This document shows, in pieces, positions 41,257-50,023 of a DNA stretch of 64,000 bases. The notes beneath the pieces were generated by a model. The model did no database searches, was not told the DNA's origin, and saw only the letters and a program-made list of their open reading frames with translations. This DNA is from Candidatus Wolframiiraptor gerlachensis (GTDB lineage Archaea > Thermoproteota > Nitrososphaeria_A > Caldarchaeales > Wolframiiraptoraceae), in assembly GCA_021323375.2 (NCBI GenBank), contig JAJPCT020000023.1, forward strand, positions 1 through 64,000, read 5' to 3'. A program made the position numbers and the translations under genes. Position 1 is the stretch's first letter; every line of letters begins with the position of its first letter.

Positions 41257-42624
41257 ATGATTATCGCGTTGGTAGTTCTTCTAGCCCTGCTCCCGATAGC
41301 GTTAAAGAAGGAGAGGGCTGCAAGGCTCGAGGAGGAGCTCCCAATATTCCTGAGCTATCTCTATGCGAGGCTTGAGGCTGGATGGAGCTTAAGGAGGGCT
41401 CTGGAGGCTGCGGCGGCTGAGAAGACGCTCATGCCGACATTCCATGAGGAGGCCGCGAGGATAATCAGGCTGGCTGAAAGGAAGGGTGATTTGCCGGGAG
41501 CTCTACTCGATTACAAGACGCCGAGCCCGAGGGTCACGAATATTCTCAGGTCGATTGGTGAGGAGGCTTTTACAGGCTTCGACCCGGCTACGAGGGTTCA
41601 GGTCCTGCTCTGGGATGAGGAGGAGTATGCCGCCGAGCGGGCTAGGAAGAAGGCTGAGAGCGCGGAGAACTTGGCCGAGGCGAGCCTAACCGTTATGATC
41701 CTCATTCCATTATTCATATCATTCACGGCGTTCTTCGGCGGGAGCCTCGAGCTAATCTTCCCAATAGTCGTGTTATCCTCGATCGCGACATACATAGCCT
41801 CTGTGGCCCTCCAAGGCGTACCGATAGTAATTCTCTCGTCTAAGGTTAGGAGGATTATACCAGCTCAGCTCGCCTTGATAGCCGCCGCGATCGCCATCTC
41901 GATCCCAGTGAGGGGGTTCTCGCTCGCCAATCCGATGATATACCTTGGATTGGGTGCTGGGCTGGTAGTTCTCTCGATACCGGCAAGCCATGAGGTTAGG
42001 AAGGCGATCTCGGAGATGGAGGGTGGGCATCTGCTGGCGCAGGGATTGGCCACGAAGCTCCAGCTCGGCTACCCGGTCGAGAGATCGTTCCAGCTCATCC
42101 GAGATGGGAGGGTTGTGGAGCAGGTTAGGAGGATCTCGCTGGGGATTGAGACCGATCCGAGGAGTAGGCAGCTCCACCTCGTCCTCTCGACGATCAAGGT
42201 TGTGAGGGATAGCGGTGCTGGCGGTAAGGCGCTCGAGATCGTGGCCAGGACTGCTCAGAGGCTCTACCACGCCTACCGGGATCTACGAAGCAGGCTCAGA
42301 TTCTATGAGATAATCAGTATGACAGCCGGCCCTATAGTCCTAGTAATGAGCTTCGCGATAACTAGGCCTCTTAAGGAGTTCTCCGCGAGATATGCTGCCA
42401 CGGCGGCGGAGGGCGGTATGAGCATCCAGCTAGCCCCCCTCTTCGGCGGAGTCGCCCTCGAGAATATTGGATCTCTCCTGCTTCCAGTAAGCATTCTCCT
42501 AGCCCTAATTCTCGGGCTAGCGGTCTCGAAGCTCTGCGACCACACCGTGGCCAGCACTTGGAGGTCTGGGGTCGGCGTTATTGCCACTACCTTGATATAC
42601 CTGGCTTTAGAGCCCTATTGGTGA
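41257..42624 (+). CDS. Type II secretion/type IV pilus membrane core protein (T2SF/TadC-like)
   Basis: 455-residue membrane protein with two T2SF cytoplasmic domains: the first about 24-135 (ELPIFLSYLYARLEAGWSL, RIIRLAERKGDL), the second about 250-350 (ATKLQLGYPVERSFQLI, SGAGGKALEIVARTAQRLYHA). Each is followed by hydrophobic helices (about nine in all). This fused arrangement is that of archaeal pilus and archaellum platforms. The frame is open 15 codons further back to a CTG that overlaps the ATPase stop region (LFDQLLGYLLNINTL), so a non-ATG coupled start is possible; ATG 41257 is used here. Confidence 0.85.
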   Translation: MIIALVVLLALLPIALKKERAARLEEELPIFLSYLYARLEAGWSLRRALEAAAAEKTLMPTFHEEAARIIRLAERKGDLPGALLDYKTPSPRVTNILRSIGEEAFTGFDPATRVQVLLWDEEEYAAERARKKAESAENLAEASLTVMILIPLFISFTAFFGGSLELIFPIVVLSSIATYIASVALQGVPIVILSSKVRRIIPAQLALIAAAIAISIPVRGFSLANPMIYLGLGAGLVVLSIPASHEVRKAISEMEGGHLLAQGLATKLQLGYPVERSFQLIRDGRVVEQVRRISLGIETDPRSRQLHLVLSTIKVVRDSGAGGKALEIVARTAQRLYHAYRDLRSRLRFYEIISMTAGPIVLVMSFAITRPLKEFSARYAATAAEGGMSIQLAPLFGGVALENIGSLLLPVSILLALILGLAVSKLCDHTVASTWRSGVGVIATTLIYLALEPYW

Positions 42625-42646
42625 GATGCGTTAAGGGTAGAGGGAA

Positions 42647-43747
42647 ATGAGTCCAACTAATATCCTCCAACTCCTGCAAAGGCTCGAGGTCCTGATAATC
42701 ATAGCGGCATCCATAGCGGTGATCTTAACCGTGATTATAATGTTGAGGAAGGGGAGGGGTGAAAAGAGGTCGAGCGCCTTTGAGGAGGAGCTGGATTCCA
42801 TTAAGGTGACCTCGGGACTCGAGGAGGCTGTGGGGGAAGAGAAGCCGGCGCCCGTGGAGAAGGGTGCGGGGGAGCTCTCCGAGGAGGAGCTTTCCAAGCT
42901 CGAGGCAAGAGTCATAGAATCTCTGATGATTAGGGGTGCTCTTAGGCCCCTCCCGATCCCTGGCAGCAAGGAGGGTGGCCATTACCCGGAGCTCGCGGGA
43001 GTCTCGGAGAAGGATGCACAGCGCGTGATCAGGGGGCTTCTCGAGAAGGGCCTCGTAATCGAGGCTGAGAGAGAATTCTCGGCAGTCGCCTGCCCAATAT
43101 GCGGCTCATGCATGCAAGTAGCATTCATCTCATGTAGGAACTGCGGCTCATTCAAGGTTGAAGAGACGAGATACTATAGGCATACATGCGGCTACATTGG
43201 GCCCGAGTCAAGCTTCAAGACAAAGCTTGGGTTCATCTGCCCATACTGCAGGGGGACAGAGAACATAGAGGCTTATTATAGGAGGTATCGGTGCCCTGAT
43301 TGTGGGGCCGAGTTCGAGGAGCCTAATATCGCGTTCAGGTGCGGGTCATGCGGCTCACTCTATGATGAGCAAACTATGGAGATCAAGCCCTTCAGGAGGA
43401 TAGAGTCATCGAGGGAGATGCTGGCCGAGTATGAGAAGGTGAGCAATGCTGTCAATAAACAGATCGAGCTCCTGAAGCAGCGGGGATATGAGGTTGAGAG
43501 GCCTGTAAGCCTAGTGGGGGAGTCCGGCGTCATCCACAAGTTCGATGCGGTTGCCAAGAGGGATGATGAGACCATAGCAGTTGTATCATCCCTCGGCGAA
43601 CCCCTGACACAGGTCTTGATAAGGCTTGGCGTGGCTAGAAGCGACCTAAAGCTAAGCAAGATAATTCTCGTGACAAACAATAAGCCAACCGCAACGGAGA
43701 GGGAGTTCGCAAGGAGCCTCGGAATAGAGATCGTGGAGGCGGCTTAG
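42647..43747 (+). CDS. Membrane-anchored zinc-ribbon (TackOD1-like) protein with nuclease-fold C-terminus
   Basis: 366 residues. One N-terminal helix (LEVLIIIAASIAVILTVIIM, 13-32), an acidic linker, a helical stretch resembling a winged helix (about 80-140), then a cysteine-rich block with C149/C152, C163/C166, C181, C198/C201, C216/C219 and C232/C235. RHTCGYIGPESSF and YRCPDCGAEFEEP match the TackOD1 output domain known from TACK archaeal signalling proteins. The end (IHKFDAVAKRDDETIAVVSS) has the D-x(n)-(D/E)-x-x pattern of restriction-endonuclease-like folds. It is the fourth gene of the pilus-like set, 22 bases after the core gene, so a regulatory role is inferred. Confidence 0.65.
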   Translation: MSPTNILQLLQRLEVLIIIAASIAVILTVIIMLRKGRGEKRSSAFEEELDSIKVTSGLEEAVGEEKPAPVEKGAGELSEEELSKLEARVIESLMIRGALRPLPIPGSKEGGHYPELAGVSEKDAQRVIRGLLEKGLVIEAEREFSAVACPICGSCMQVAFISCRNCGSFKVEETRYYRHTCGYIGPESSFKTKLGFICPYCRGTENIEAYYRRYRCPDCGAEFEEPNIAFRCGSCGSLYDEQTMEIKPFRRIESSREMLAEYEKVSNAVNKQIELLKQRGYEVERPVSLVGESGVIHKFDAVAKRDDETIAVVSSLGEPLTQVLIRLGVARSDLKLSKIILVTNNKPTATEREFARSLGIEIVEAA

Positions 43748-43748
43748 G

Positions 43749-46301
43749 CTATTGAGCCTCCATCCTCGCAGAGGCTCTGACCCTTTTAATGATTATTCTC
43801 AGGATTACCGGTATTGCTATCACGGCTGCCAGCGCTGACACGAGTATTATGAAATCTTGGAATGAGAGTATGAGGCCGAGGAGGTTTAAGGCCTCAAGCT
43901 CTATTATAGCGGTCTCTCCTGGGCGGATGATCCTGCTCATCTTTAGCGGGCCATGCCAGACCTCCAGCTGATACACGCCAAGATATGGTATCCCTGAGAA
44001 TACTACAACTCCATCAGGGCCCGATCTCCCCTCACCTAGGATGATGCCTGAGACCTGTAGCCTTGCGGATACTCCGGGGAGCGGGTTCCCGAGCATGTCA
44101 ACCACCTTAATAGCAATCCCCGTCAGCCTAGCCTCAATCTCGATGGGCTCTCCGGCGAATGTAACATTCCCGGAGAATATTGGGATCGTTGCTCCAGGAT
44201 AGTATATCTTCAGGCTATAGTTCGCGAAAGGCATTAGGCTGAAGACTATCATGCCCTGCTTATTCGTGAGGCCCTCAGCCTTCAGGCCGGCGGGGCCCAT
44301 TAACACGACCCTAGCATTGGAGACTGGCGCGCCGCCGCTCCAGAATATTCTAAGCACCATATCTTTCACCGGCAGCTCGATCACATTAATGCCCGCAAGC
44401 TCCTCGATGCTCGTATTCAATGAGCGGAGCGGCAGGTTCCGCTCATCCAAGATCACGAGGCTGCATGAGCCGCGTGGAACAAGCTCTATGGCAATCGAAT
44501 CGGATTGCCGCCTCACCTCATGCTTATGGCCGGATGGGTCTATGAGGATCCAGAATGCAGAGAATGGCCGCCCATCAGCTGTCTTGAGCTCAATCCTGAT
44601 ATTATACACGTCAGCCGTTATGTTCCAAGATCCGGAGCCTGAGACGACTATCCGGTTATCATACACCTCGATACCCTTCCACATTATCTTGACGCGATAC
44701 TCTCCTTCTGGGATGCCTGGGAAACTCACATATCCCCAGCGATCAGCCCTAGCCTCAATGCCGCCAAGCATCACCGAGGCGTTGCCGAGCTCAATACCAT
44801 CCCTTGAGCATATATGAAGTGTTATCGAGTGCAGGGGTAGCTGGAGCTCCGAGAGCCTCCCCGGCTGGAAGACCCCTGAAGCCTCGGCGCATGTCCTGAA
44901 TACAGGGGAGCAGTTTAACGCATGCACATGATAATAGCCCACTACTACCTGGGTTATGTTCAGAAGACCTGAGCTTGAGTACAGCCTCGTCTCGGGCAGC
45001 GCTCCCCGGGGGTCGAGCACCGTGAAGTTCACGGCTAGTGGTGATCCACCACTATCAACAGCCTGAACAAGCAGATCATCAACCGGGAGAATCAGCTTGA
45101 GCTTGGGCTCCTTGATCTCCGGCGAGATCGTCGGGTGATATCCAATCCAAACACATTCATCTAGAAGCTTTACACCCATCCAGTATGCTTGTAGGGAGTG
45201 GTTTCCATTCGGGACTAGCTGATATAATGTTAAGCCGTTCTCGGTAATCACCTCAACCCCATCCAAGACTATCCTCGCGCCATTCAGCGGCCTCTCCCTC
45301 AAATCAAGCACCCTAACCTCTACGTTGAAGAGAAGCGTTCTAACACCCTTTGATGCGAGATCATAAGCCGTATGATGGCCTATGTGCACAAGCGGCGACT
45401 CCTGCAAGAAGAGGCTGCTATTCCAGTATACTCTCACCTCATAATCATCCTCCTTAAGCCTGTAGATTCTTATCGTTCCATTATCTGGGGTGATATACTC
45501 CCTGACATCATAATAGTGCATGAGCCTCCTAATCACGACCCTGGCGCCAGAGATCGGGTTTAAGCCATCATAGTCCGTTACCGTGAGGTTAAAGCTCCTA
45601 TAGGGCTGGATCTCGAAGGGCCCATGAGTTGGGTAAGCCTCGAGGGTGTAATCTATCCACCCGGGATAATGGACCCTCAGATCCATGACCGGCTTGAGAA
45701 GCCGCTCTTCCGGGTATATGTCCGGTGGAATGAATATGTTGAACTCGAGCACTATGGATGATCCGGGGCTACGTCCGTTAAGTATGTAATCTATGGGGTT
45801 GAAGGCCTTAAGCTCAACATTAGCATCAGCCCTAAATGCCCAATCCCTCCCAGGATACTTCTTCCAAGGGAACCAGAGTAAGACATGATAGAGCTTTATG
45901 GACTTTCCTTGGCAAGCTTCTTTTATCGTCAGCTTCGCATCAAAGTACACCTGGCCTCCAAAGCCATAAGCATTCTCTATCTTGTAATCATAATCCTTTA
46001 TCCAGCCGCTTTCGTTCATCTCCTGAGCCCTCTTCAGGATAAGCTCGAGATACTGCTCAGGGATTCCTTTAAACTCTTTTTCGAAGGGTTTATCCGAGGG
46101 CTGCCTTGAGGAGCAATCCATATTCGTTATGTTTGCTTTCAGCTTCCCCCACTCGCCCATGTACAATTCTGCTGGAATGAGCTCGATTGAGAAGTCCCAT
46201 GTTGGCTGCGCGTTTGACGGTGTTATAGCTAGCTGGAGCGCGGAGAGGAGGGAGGATGATACTAGGAGACAGAGGAGGATCATGGAAATGCTGGGGCGCA
46301 T
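43749..46301 (-). CDS. Large surface protein with repeated beta-sandwich domains and C-terminal anchor
   Basis: 850 residues. Signal peptide ISMILLCLLVSSSLLSALQL; a 270-residue N-terminal region of unknown fold; then about six repeats of a carboxypeptidase-regulatory-like/Ig-like domain, each with the pattern small-G-A-R-V-x-L ... G-Y/L ... Y-x-V-x-V/I-x-W/Y (for example PISGARVVIRR, PLNGARIVLDG, PVSNARVVLMG, PLPGVSARLQV). A final membrane helix (ILVSALAAVIAIPVILRIII) and basic tail anchor it, with the body outside the cell. Many N-x-S/T sites suggest N-glycosylation. Converges on the zinc-ribbon gene with a 1-base gap. Specific role unknown. Confidence 0.78.
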   Translation of the reverse strand: MRPSISMILLCLLVSSSLLSALQLAITPSNAQPTWDFSIELIPAELYMGEWGKLKANITNMDCSSRQPSDKPFEKEFKGIPEQYLELILKRAQEMNESGWIKDYDYKIENAYGFGGQVYFDAKLTIKEACQGKSIKLYHVLLWFPWKKYPGRDWAFRADANVELKAFNPIDYILNGRSPGSSIVLEFNIFIPPDIYPEERLLKPVMDLRVHYPGWIDYTLEAYPTHGPFEIQPYRSFNLTVTDYDGLNPISGARVVIRRLMHYYDVREYITPDNGTIRIYRLKEDDYEVRVYWNSSLFLQESPLVHIGHHTAYDLASKGVRTLLFNVEVRVLDLRERPLNGARIVLDGVEVITENGLTLYQLVPNGNHSLQAYWMGVKLLDECVWIGYHPTISPEIKEPKLKLILPVDDLLVQAVDSGGSPLAVNFTVLDPRGALPETRLYSSSGLLNITQVVVGYYHVHALNCSPVFRTCAEASGVFQPGRLSELQLPLHSITLHICSRDGIELGNASVMLGGIEARADRWGYVSFPGIPEGEYRVKIMWKGIEVYDNRIVVSGSGSWNITADVYNIRIELKTADGRPFSAFWILIDPSGHKHEVRRQSDSIAIELVPRGSCSLVILDERNLPLRSLNTSIEELAGINVIELPVKDMVLRIFWSGGAPVSNARVVLMGPAGLKAEGLTNKQGMIVFSLMPFANYSLKIYYPGATIPIFSGNVTFAGEPIEIEARLTGIAIKVVDMLGNPLPGVSARLQVSGIILGEGRSGPDGVVVFSGIPYLGVYQLEVWHGPLKMSRIIRPGETAIIELEALNLLGLILSFQDFIILVSALAAVIAIPVILRIIIKRVRASARMEAQ

Positions 46302-46640
46302 GGCCTTCTAACATGAATATAGCGGCTAGAGATAAGCTTAGCAGTCCGGGATTTCTCGAGCAAATTTTATATATAATCTGCGAGATGATTATCCAAGCGC
46401 TCCAGGGGCGAATAATGATGAACCATGCTGGACATGCTTGCTTGAGCCATTTCAACAGCCTCTGGAGCTACTGGTATTTTGGCTTCTATTATTTTGCCCT
46501 GGCGTAAGGCCAGGGCCCCGTGCATGATTCCTTGGTTCTGGAGGTGTTCTGCATGCCTGGGGTCCACTCTGTAGATCTTCCGGAGTATTGGTTTGGGCTT
46601 GACGCGCCCATAGTTTACATTCTATGGTTTTTGGGAGGTG
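46302..46640. other. Divergent control region between the surface protein and the aro cluster
   Basis: About 340 bases. TTTTATATATAATC (46365-46378) is a strong TATA box for the minus-strand surface protein, giving a leader of about 45 bases. A perfect hairpin, GCCCTGGC and GCCAGGGC around a 5-base loop, occupies 46496-46516. ATAGTTTACA (46608-46617) may be the TATA box of the plus-strand aro cluster, and gggaggtg (46633-46640) is its ribosome-binding site. A minus-strand open frame (46367-46567, GTG start) crosses the interval; I regard it as doubtful. Confidence 0.5.
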
Positions 46641-46646
46641 ATGGGT

Positions 46647-47441
46647 ATGGTTTGGGGGAAGAGGGTTAGATTAAGTAGGATAATGGAGTCGGGCAAGATG
46701 GTTTGTGTGCCGATGGATCATGGAGTCAGTTCTGGGCCATTGAAGGGCATCGATAGGATAAGGGAGATGATAAGGATGCTGGAGTCTGCTGGTGTTACCG
46801 CCATACTGATCCATAAGGGGATTATCAAGAGCTTGGATGAGCCCCCGAGGACGGGCTTGATAATGCATGCCTCTGCTAGCACGAGCCTCTCCACCTCGCC
46901 GAACTGGAAGGTGAGAGTCGCATCCGTCGAGGAGGCCATCAGACTTGGGGCCGACGCCGTCTCAGTCCACGTAAACATCGGGAATAGGGATGAGCAGGAT
47001 ATGCTGAGAAAGCTCGGCGCGATCGCTGATGAGTGCGATGCATGGGGAGTCCCATTGATAGCGATGATGTATCCGCGTGGTGAGAATATCAAGGATCCAA
47101 ATGACCCGCAGGTGATAGCTCATATTGCGAGGGTTGGCGCGGAGCTCGGTGCTGACATAGTCAAGGTGCCGATGCCATCCTTCAACCCAGATGATATTCG
47201 GGTGATAACCGAGAGCTGCCCGGTCCCGGTTGTCGCAGCTGGAGGCCCGAAGATGGATGATGACAGAAAGGTTCTGGAGCTCGCGAAGGCCGTCGTGGAT
47301 GCTGGTGGAGCCGGCGTCACATTCGGGAGAAACGTCTTCCAGCATGAGAGACCGGATGCTATCGCCAGAGCGCTTAGGGCCGTCGTGATCGAAGGCAAGA
47401 GCGTCGAGGATGCCATGATGATTCTGAGGGAGCGGCGATGA
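46647..47441 (+). CDS. aroA': 2-Amino-3,7-dideoxy-D-threo-hept-6-ulosonate synthase
   Basis: FBA class I-like TIM-barrel aldolase that starts the archaeal shikimate route from aspartate semialdehyde and a deoxy-ketohexose phosphate. 264 residues from ATG 46647, chosen because gggaggtg lies six bases upstream; a GTG at 46638 overlaps that site. VPMDHGVSSGPLKGI (catalytic Asp, phosphate region), MMYPRGENI (catalytic Tyr), GADIVKVPMPS (Schiff-base Lys) and VVAAGGPK are conserved. Its neighbour aroB' uses its product, which separates it from a glycolytic fructose-bisphosphate aldolase. First gene of the aro cluster, overlapping aroB' by 4 bases. Confidence 0.9.
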   Translation: MVWGKRVRLSRIMESGKMVCVPMDHGVSSGPLKGIDRIREMIRMLESAGVTAILIHKGIIKSLDEPPRTGLIMHASASTSLSTSPNWKVRVASVEEAIRLGADAVSVHVNIGNRDEQDMLRKLGAIADECDAWGVPLIAMMYPRGENIKDPNDPQVIAHIARVGAELGADIVKVPMPSFNPDDIRVITESCPVPVVAAGGPKMDDDRKVLELAKAVVDAGGAGVTFGRNVFQHERPDAIARALRAVVIEGKSVEDAMMILRERR

Positions 47442-48472
47442 GAAAGGAGATAATCATCGCGCTATCCAAGCCTGATGAGAGGATCCTCGAGAGAGCGGTT
47501 GCAAGAGGCATCAAGGCGGTCTACATCGATCCTGAAAAGATTCCTCAGAGGTTTCGCGGCAAGGTCGAGGTCTATCATGAGTCCGAGTCAGCTGACTGGA
47601 GGGTTGTCAGGGACTTGTCAAGCATCTCGGAAAATGTTGTTCCCGAGATAGTGCTTAGGGGTCCTGAGGATTATGAGAGGATAATTGCGGCGGCGAGAAT
47701 GGGCGCCAAGAGCATTATAGTAAGGGCTGAGGATCTGAGGATAATAGCGCTTGAGAATCTAATAGCTGACTTGGCGCCGCTGGGGACGAGGATTATCGCG
47801 GCCGCGTCGCCGCTTGAGATCGAGACGCTCTCCGGAGTTCTCGAGAAGGGTGTTGATGGCATCATAGTCTCCGTTAACAGTCCGGACGAGGTTGATCTTG
47901 TGGTGGATCAGGTCTTAGCCCCCAGCAGGCTTGAGCTGGGCGAGGCGGAGGTCGTCGAGGTCAGGGATGTTGGGCTGGGCGAGAGGGCATGCATAGATAC
48001 CACGTCAATCCTCAGCGCTGGTGAGGGCATGCTTGTCGGGAGCACGTCAAGCCTGCTAGCCCTCATACATAATGAGAGCCCAGGATCCGCGCTCACGGCT
48101 CCGAGGCCCTTCAGGGTTAATGCTGGTGCGATTCACTCGTATACGCTGGCGCCCGATGGCTCCACCAAGTATCTCTCGGAGCTGAGGGCTGGCGATAGGG
48201 TTCTCATAGTCTCCAAGAGGGGTGCTAGGGTCGTGTCTATCGGAAGGGTGAAGATCGAGCGGAGGCCGCTGCGGCTCATCAGGATCGGGATGGGAGATAT
48301 TGAGGGTTCCGTGATAATCCAGAACGCTGAGACGATAATGCTCCTCGCGCCCGATGAGGCGCTTATACCCGCGACCGAGATCAAGCCGGGTGACAGGATC
48401 CTCGCGCATACACCGAAGGTCAAGGCGAGACACTTTGGGAGAGCTGTGGACGAGTTCATAATCGAGAGGTGA
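47438..48472 (+). CDS. aroB': 3-Dehydroquinate synthase II
   Basis: NAD-dependent oxidative deaminase/cyclase that forms 3-dehydroquinate from the aroA' product in archaea; unrelated to bacterial AroB. 344 residues. DLAPLGTRIIAAASPLEIETL is the mid-region, followed by ACIDTTSILSAGEGMLVGSTS, the strongly conserved AGAIHSYTLAPDGSTKYLSE (reads NAGAIHSYTLAPDGSTKYL) and IIQNAETIMLL. ATG overlaps the previous stop (ATGA). Five bases before aroD. Confidence 0.93.
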   Translation: MRKEIIIALSKPDERILERAVARGIKAVYIDPEKIPQRFRGKVEVYHESESADWRVVRDLSSISENVVPEIVLRGPEDYERIIAAARMGAKSIIVRAEDLRIIALENLIADLAPLGTRIIAAASPLEIETLSGVLEKGVDGIIVSVNSPDEVDLVVDQVLAPSRLELGEAEVVEVRDVGLGERACIDTTSILSAGEGMLVGSTSSLLALIHNESPGSALTAPRPFRVNAGAIHSYTLAPDGSTKYLSELRAGDRVLIVSKRGARVVSIGRVKIERRPLRLIRIGMGDIEGSVIIQNAETIMLLAPDEALIPATEIKPGDRILAHTPKVKARHFGRAVDEFIIER

Positions 48473-48476
48473 TCAA

Positions 48477-49163
48477 ATGTCAAGGCCATTGATATGCGTC
48501 AGCATCATGGGTAGGGATGAAGCTGAGCTTGAGAGGAAGGTGGAGCGGGCGCTGAGCCTCGGCGGAGACCTTGTTGAGCTCAGGCTAGACTTTCTCCTTG
48601 AGCTCGATGTAGGCCGCCTAGGAAACATTATCTCGAGCCTCGCTGACAAGGTCATCATAACGCTTAGGCCGAGCTGGGAGGGGGGCCACTATAGTGGAGG
48701 CGAGGAGGAGAGGATCGAGCTATTGAGAATGTTATCCGACCTGAAGCCCGCCTACATGGATCTCGAGCTCGCGGCAAGGAACCTCGCTGAAATCTCCAGA
48801 GAGCTTAGGAGAAAGTCGCGTCTCATAATATCTTTTCATGATTTCTCTGGAACGCCCCCTGACGAAGAGCTGGCATCACGAGCCCAGGAGGCCCTAAGAT
48901 ATGGTGACATCGCGAAGATCGTGACTCTCTCAAGGGGAATGGATGATAATCTAGGGATTCTGCGGCTTTACCGGCTGGATGGTATATCGGTTGAGAGGCT
49001 GATAGCATTCGCCATGGGTGAGGCTGGTGTGGTGACGAGGATCCTAGCGCCCATCCTAGGGTCGCCGATAGCCTATTCATGTCTCCCAGGTGAAGAGGTT
49101 ACTCCAGGCCAGCTGAACATAATCCATCTTAGGAGGATCTTGGAGTTGGTGATGCCGCGTTGA
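48477..49163 (+). CDS. aroD: 3-Dehydroquinate dehydratase, type I
   Basis: Class I aldolase-fold dehydratase making 3-dehydroshikimate. 228 residues. VELRLDFLLELDVGRL with ELRLDF near residue 35, ITLRPSWEGGHY, the catalytic His in LIISFHDFSGTPPDEEL, the Schiff-base Lys in DIAKIVTLSRG and the end SPIAYSCLPGEEVTPGQLN. Overlaps aroE by 4 bases through TTGA, so translation is coupled. Confidence 0.93.
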   Translation: MSRPLICVSIMGRDEAELERKVERALSLGGDLVELRLDFLLELDVGRLGNIISSLADKVIITLRPSWEGGHYSGGEEERIELLRMLSDLKPAYMDLELAARNLAEISRELRRKSRLIISFHDFSGTPPDEELASRAQEALRYGDIAKIVTLSRGMDDNLGILRLYRLDGISVERLIAFAMGEAGVVTRILAPILGSPIAYSCLPGEEVTPGQLNIIHLRRILELVMPR

Positions 49164-50023
49164 TTAATGCCTCGACAAGGCTCTGCTGTCTTATAGGGCA
49201 TCCGATCGGCCACTCTGTCTCACCCCAGATGCATAATGCCGCCTTCAGGGCTCTTGGGCTAAACTACGTCTACCTCGCGTTCGATGTCTCGCCGAAGATG
49301 CTGGCTGATGCCGTGGCAGGGTTAAGGGCTCTCGGCGTTGCCGGCTTCAACGTGACGATACCCCATAAGGTTGCGGTGATGAGGCTACTCGACGAGCTCG
49401 ATCGCTCGGCGGAGAGGACGGGCGCGGTTAACACTGTAGTGAATCATCATGGAGTCTTAAGGGGCTATAATACTGATCTTCATGGTATTCGGAGGGCGCT
49501 GGAGGGTCGGGGCCCCCCCATCTTGATGCCGGCCCTCGTGATTGGCGCTGGAGGCGCTGCAAGAGCCGCGGTGGTCGCCCTTATAGATCTCGGCTTCCGG
49601 AGAATCCTCATCGCTAATAGGACTATTGAGAAGAGCTTGGCTCTAGCTGAGATTGCACGCTCCCTTGGAGCCTTAGTGGAGGTCTTGGATCTCGATGAAG
49701 GTAGGCGGAGGGCCGTTGAATGCGGGGTTGTGGTGAATGCGACCCCTGTTGGCATGTATCCGGATACTAGCGCCACTCTGCTCATGGCCGAGGAGATGCG
49801 GAGAGGCATGATAGTCCTCGACCTCGTGTATAATCCTCCTAAAACCCGGCTCTTGAAGGAGGCGAAGAGAGCTGGAGCGGTGCCTGTCTCCGGCCTCGAT
49901 GTCCTAGTTTATCAGGGGGCTGAGGCTTTCAAGCTCTGGACCGGCGTGGACCCGCCGATCGAGATTATGAGAAGGGCTGCGATCGAGGCGCTGGAGGGGG
50001 ATCGGGGGGATGAGGGGCGCTAG
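49160..50023 (+). CDS. aroE: Shikimate dehydrogenase
   Basis: NADP-dependent reduction of 3-dehydroshikimate. 287 residues from a TTG that overlaps the aroD stop. LIGHPIGHSVSPQMHNAAF (substrate site), GFNVTIPHKVAVM (catalytic Lys), AVNTVVN, YNTDLHGI (catalytic Asp), VIGAGGAARAAV (cofactor loop), IANRTIEKSLAL (Arg for NADP) and VSGLDVLVYQGAEAF are all present. The end overlaps aroK by 14 bases. Confidence 0.95.
   Translation: MINASTRLCCLIGHPIGHSVSPQMHNAAFRALGLNYVYLAFDVSPKMLADAVAGLRALGVAGFNVTIPHKVAVMRLLDELDRSAERTGAVNTVVNHHGVLRGYNTDLHGIRRALEGRGPPILMPALVIGAGGAARAAVVALIDLGFRRILIANRTIEKSLALAEIARSLGALVEVLDLDEGRRRAVECGVVVNATPVGMYPDTSATLLMAEEMRRGMIVLDLVYNPPKTRLLKEAKRAGAVPVSGLDVLVYQGAEAFKLWTGVDPPIEIMRRAAIEALEGDRGDEGR

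Noticed and set aside
41210-41257. CTG start for the pilus core protein overlapping the ATPase stop
   Set aside because: The extra 15 residues look natural, but CTG initiation is rare and an in-frame ATG exists at 41257. Left as an alternative.
46405-46420. ATGATGA resembling a box C of a C/D guide RNA
   Set aside because: No matching box D (CTGA) at suitable distance and no guide region.
46367-46567. 66-codon minus-strand frame (GTG start) upstream of the aro cluster
   Set aside because: Arginine codons are mainly CGC/CGG unlike the rest of the window, its stop codon is the TATA box of the surface-protein gene, and no family is recognised. Kept only as a remark in the control-region entry.
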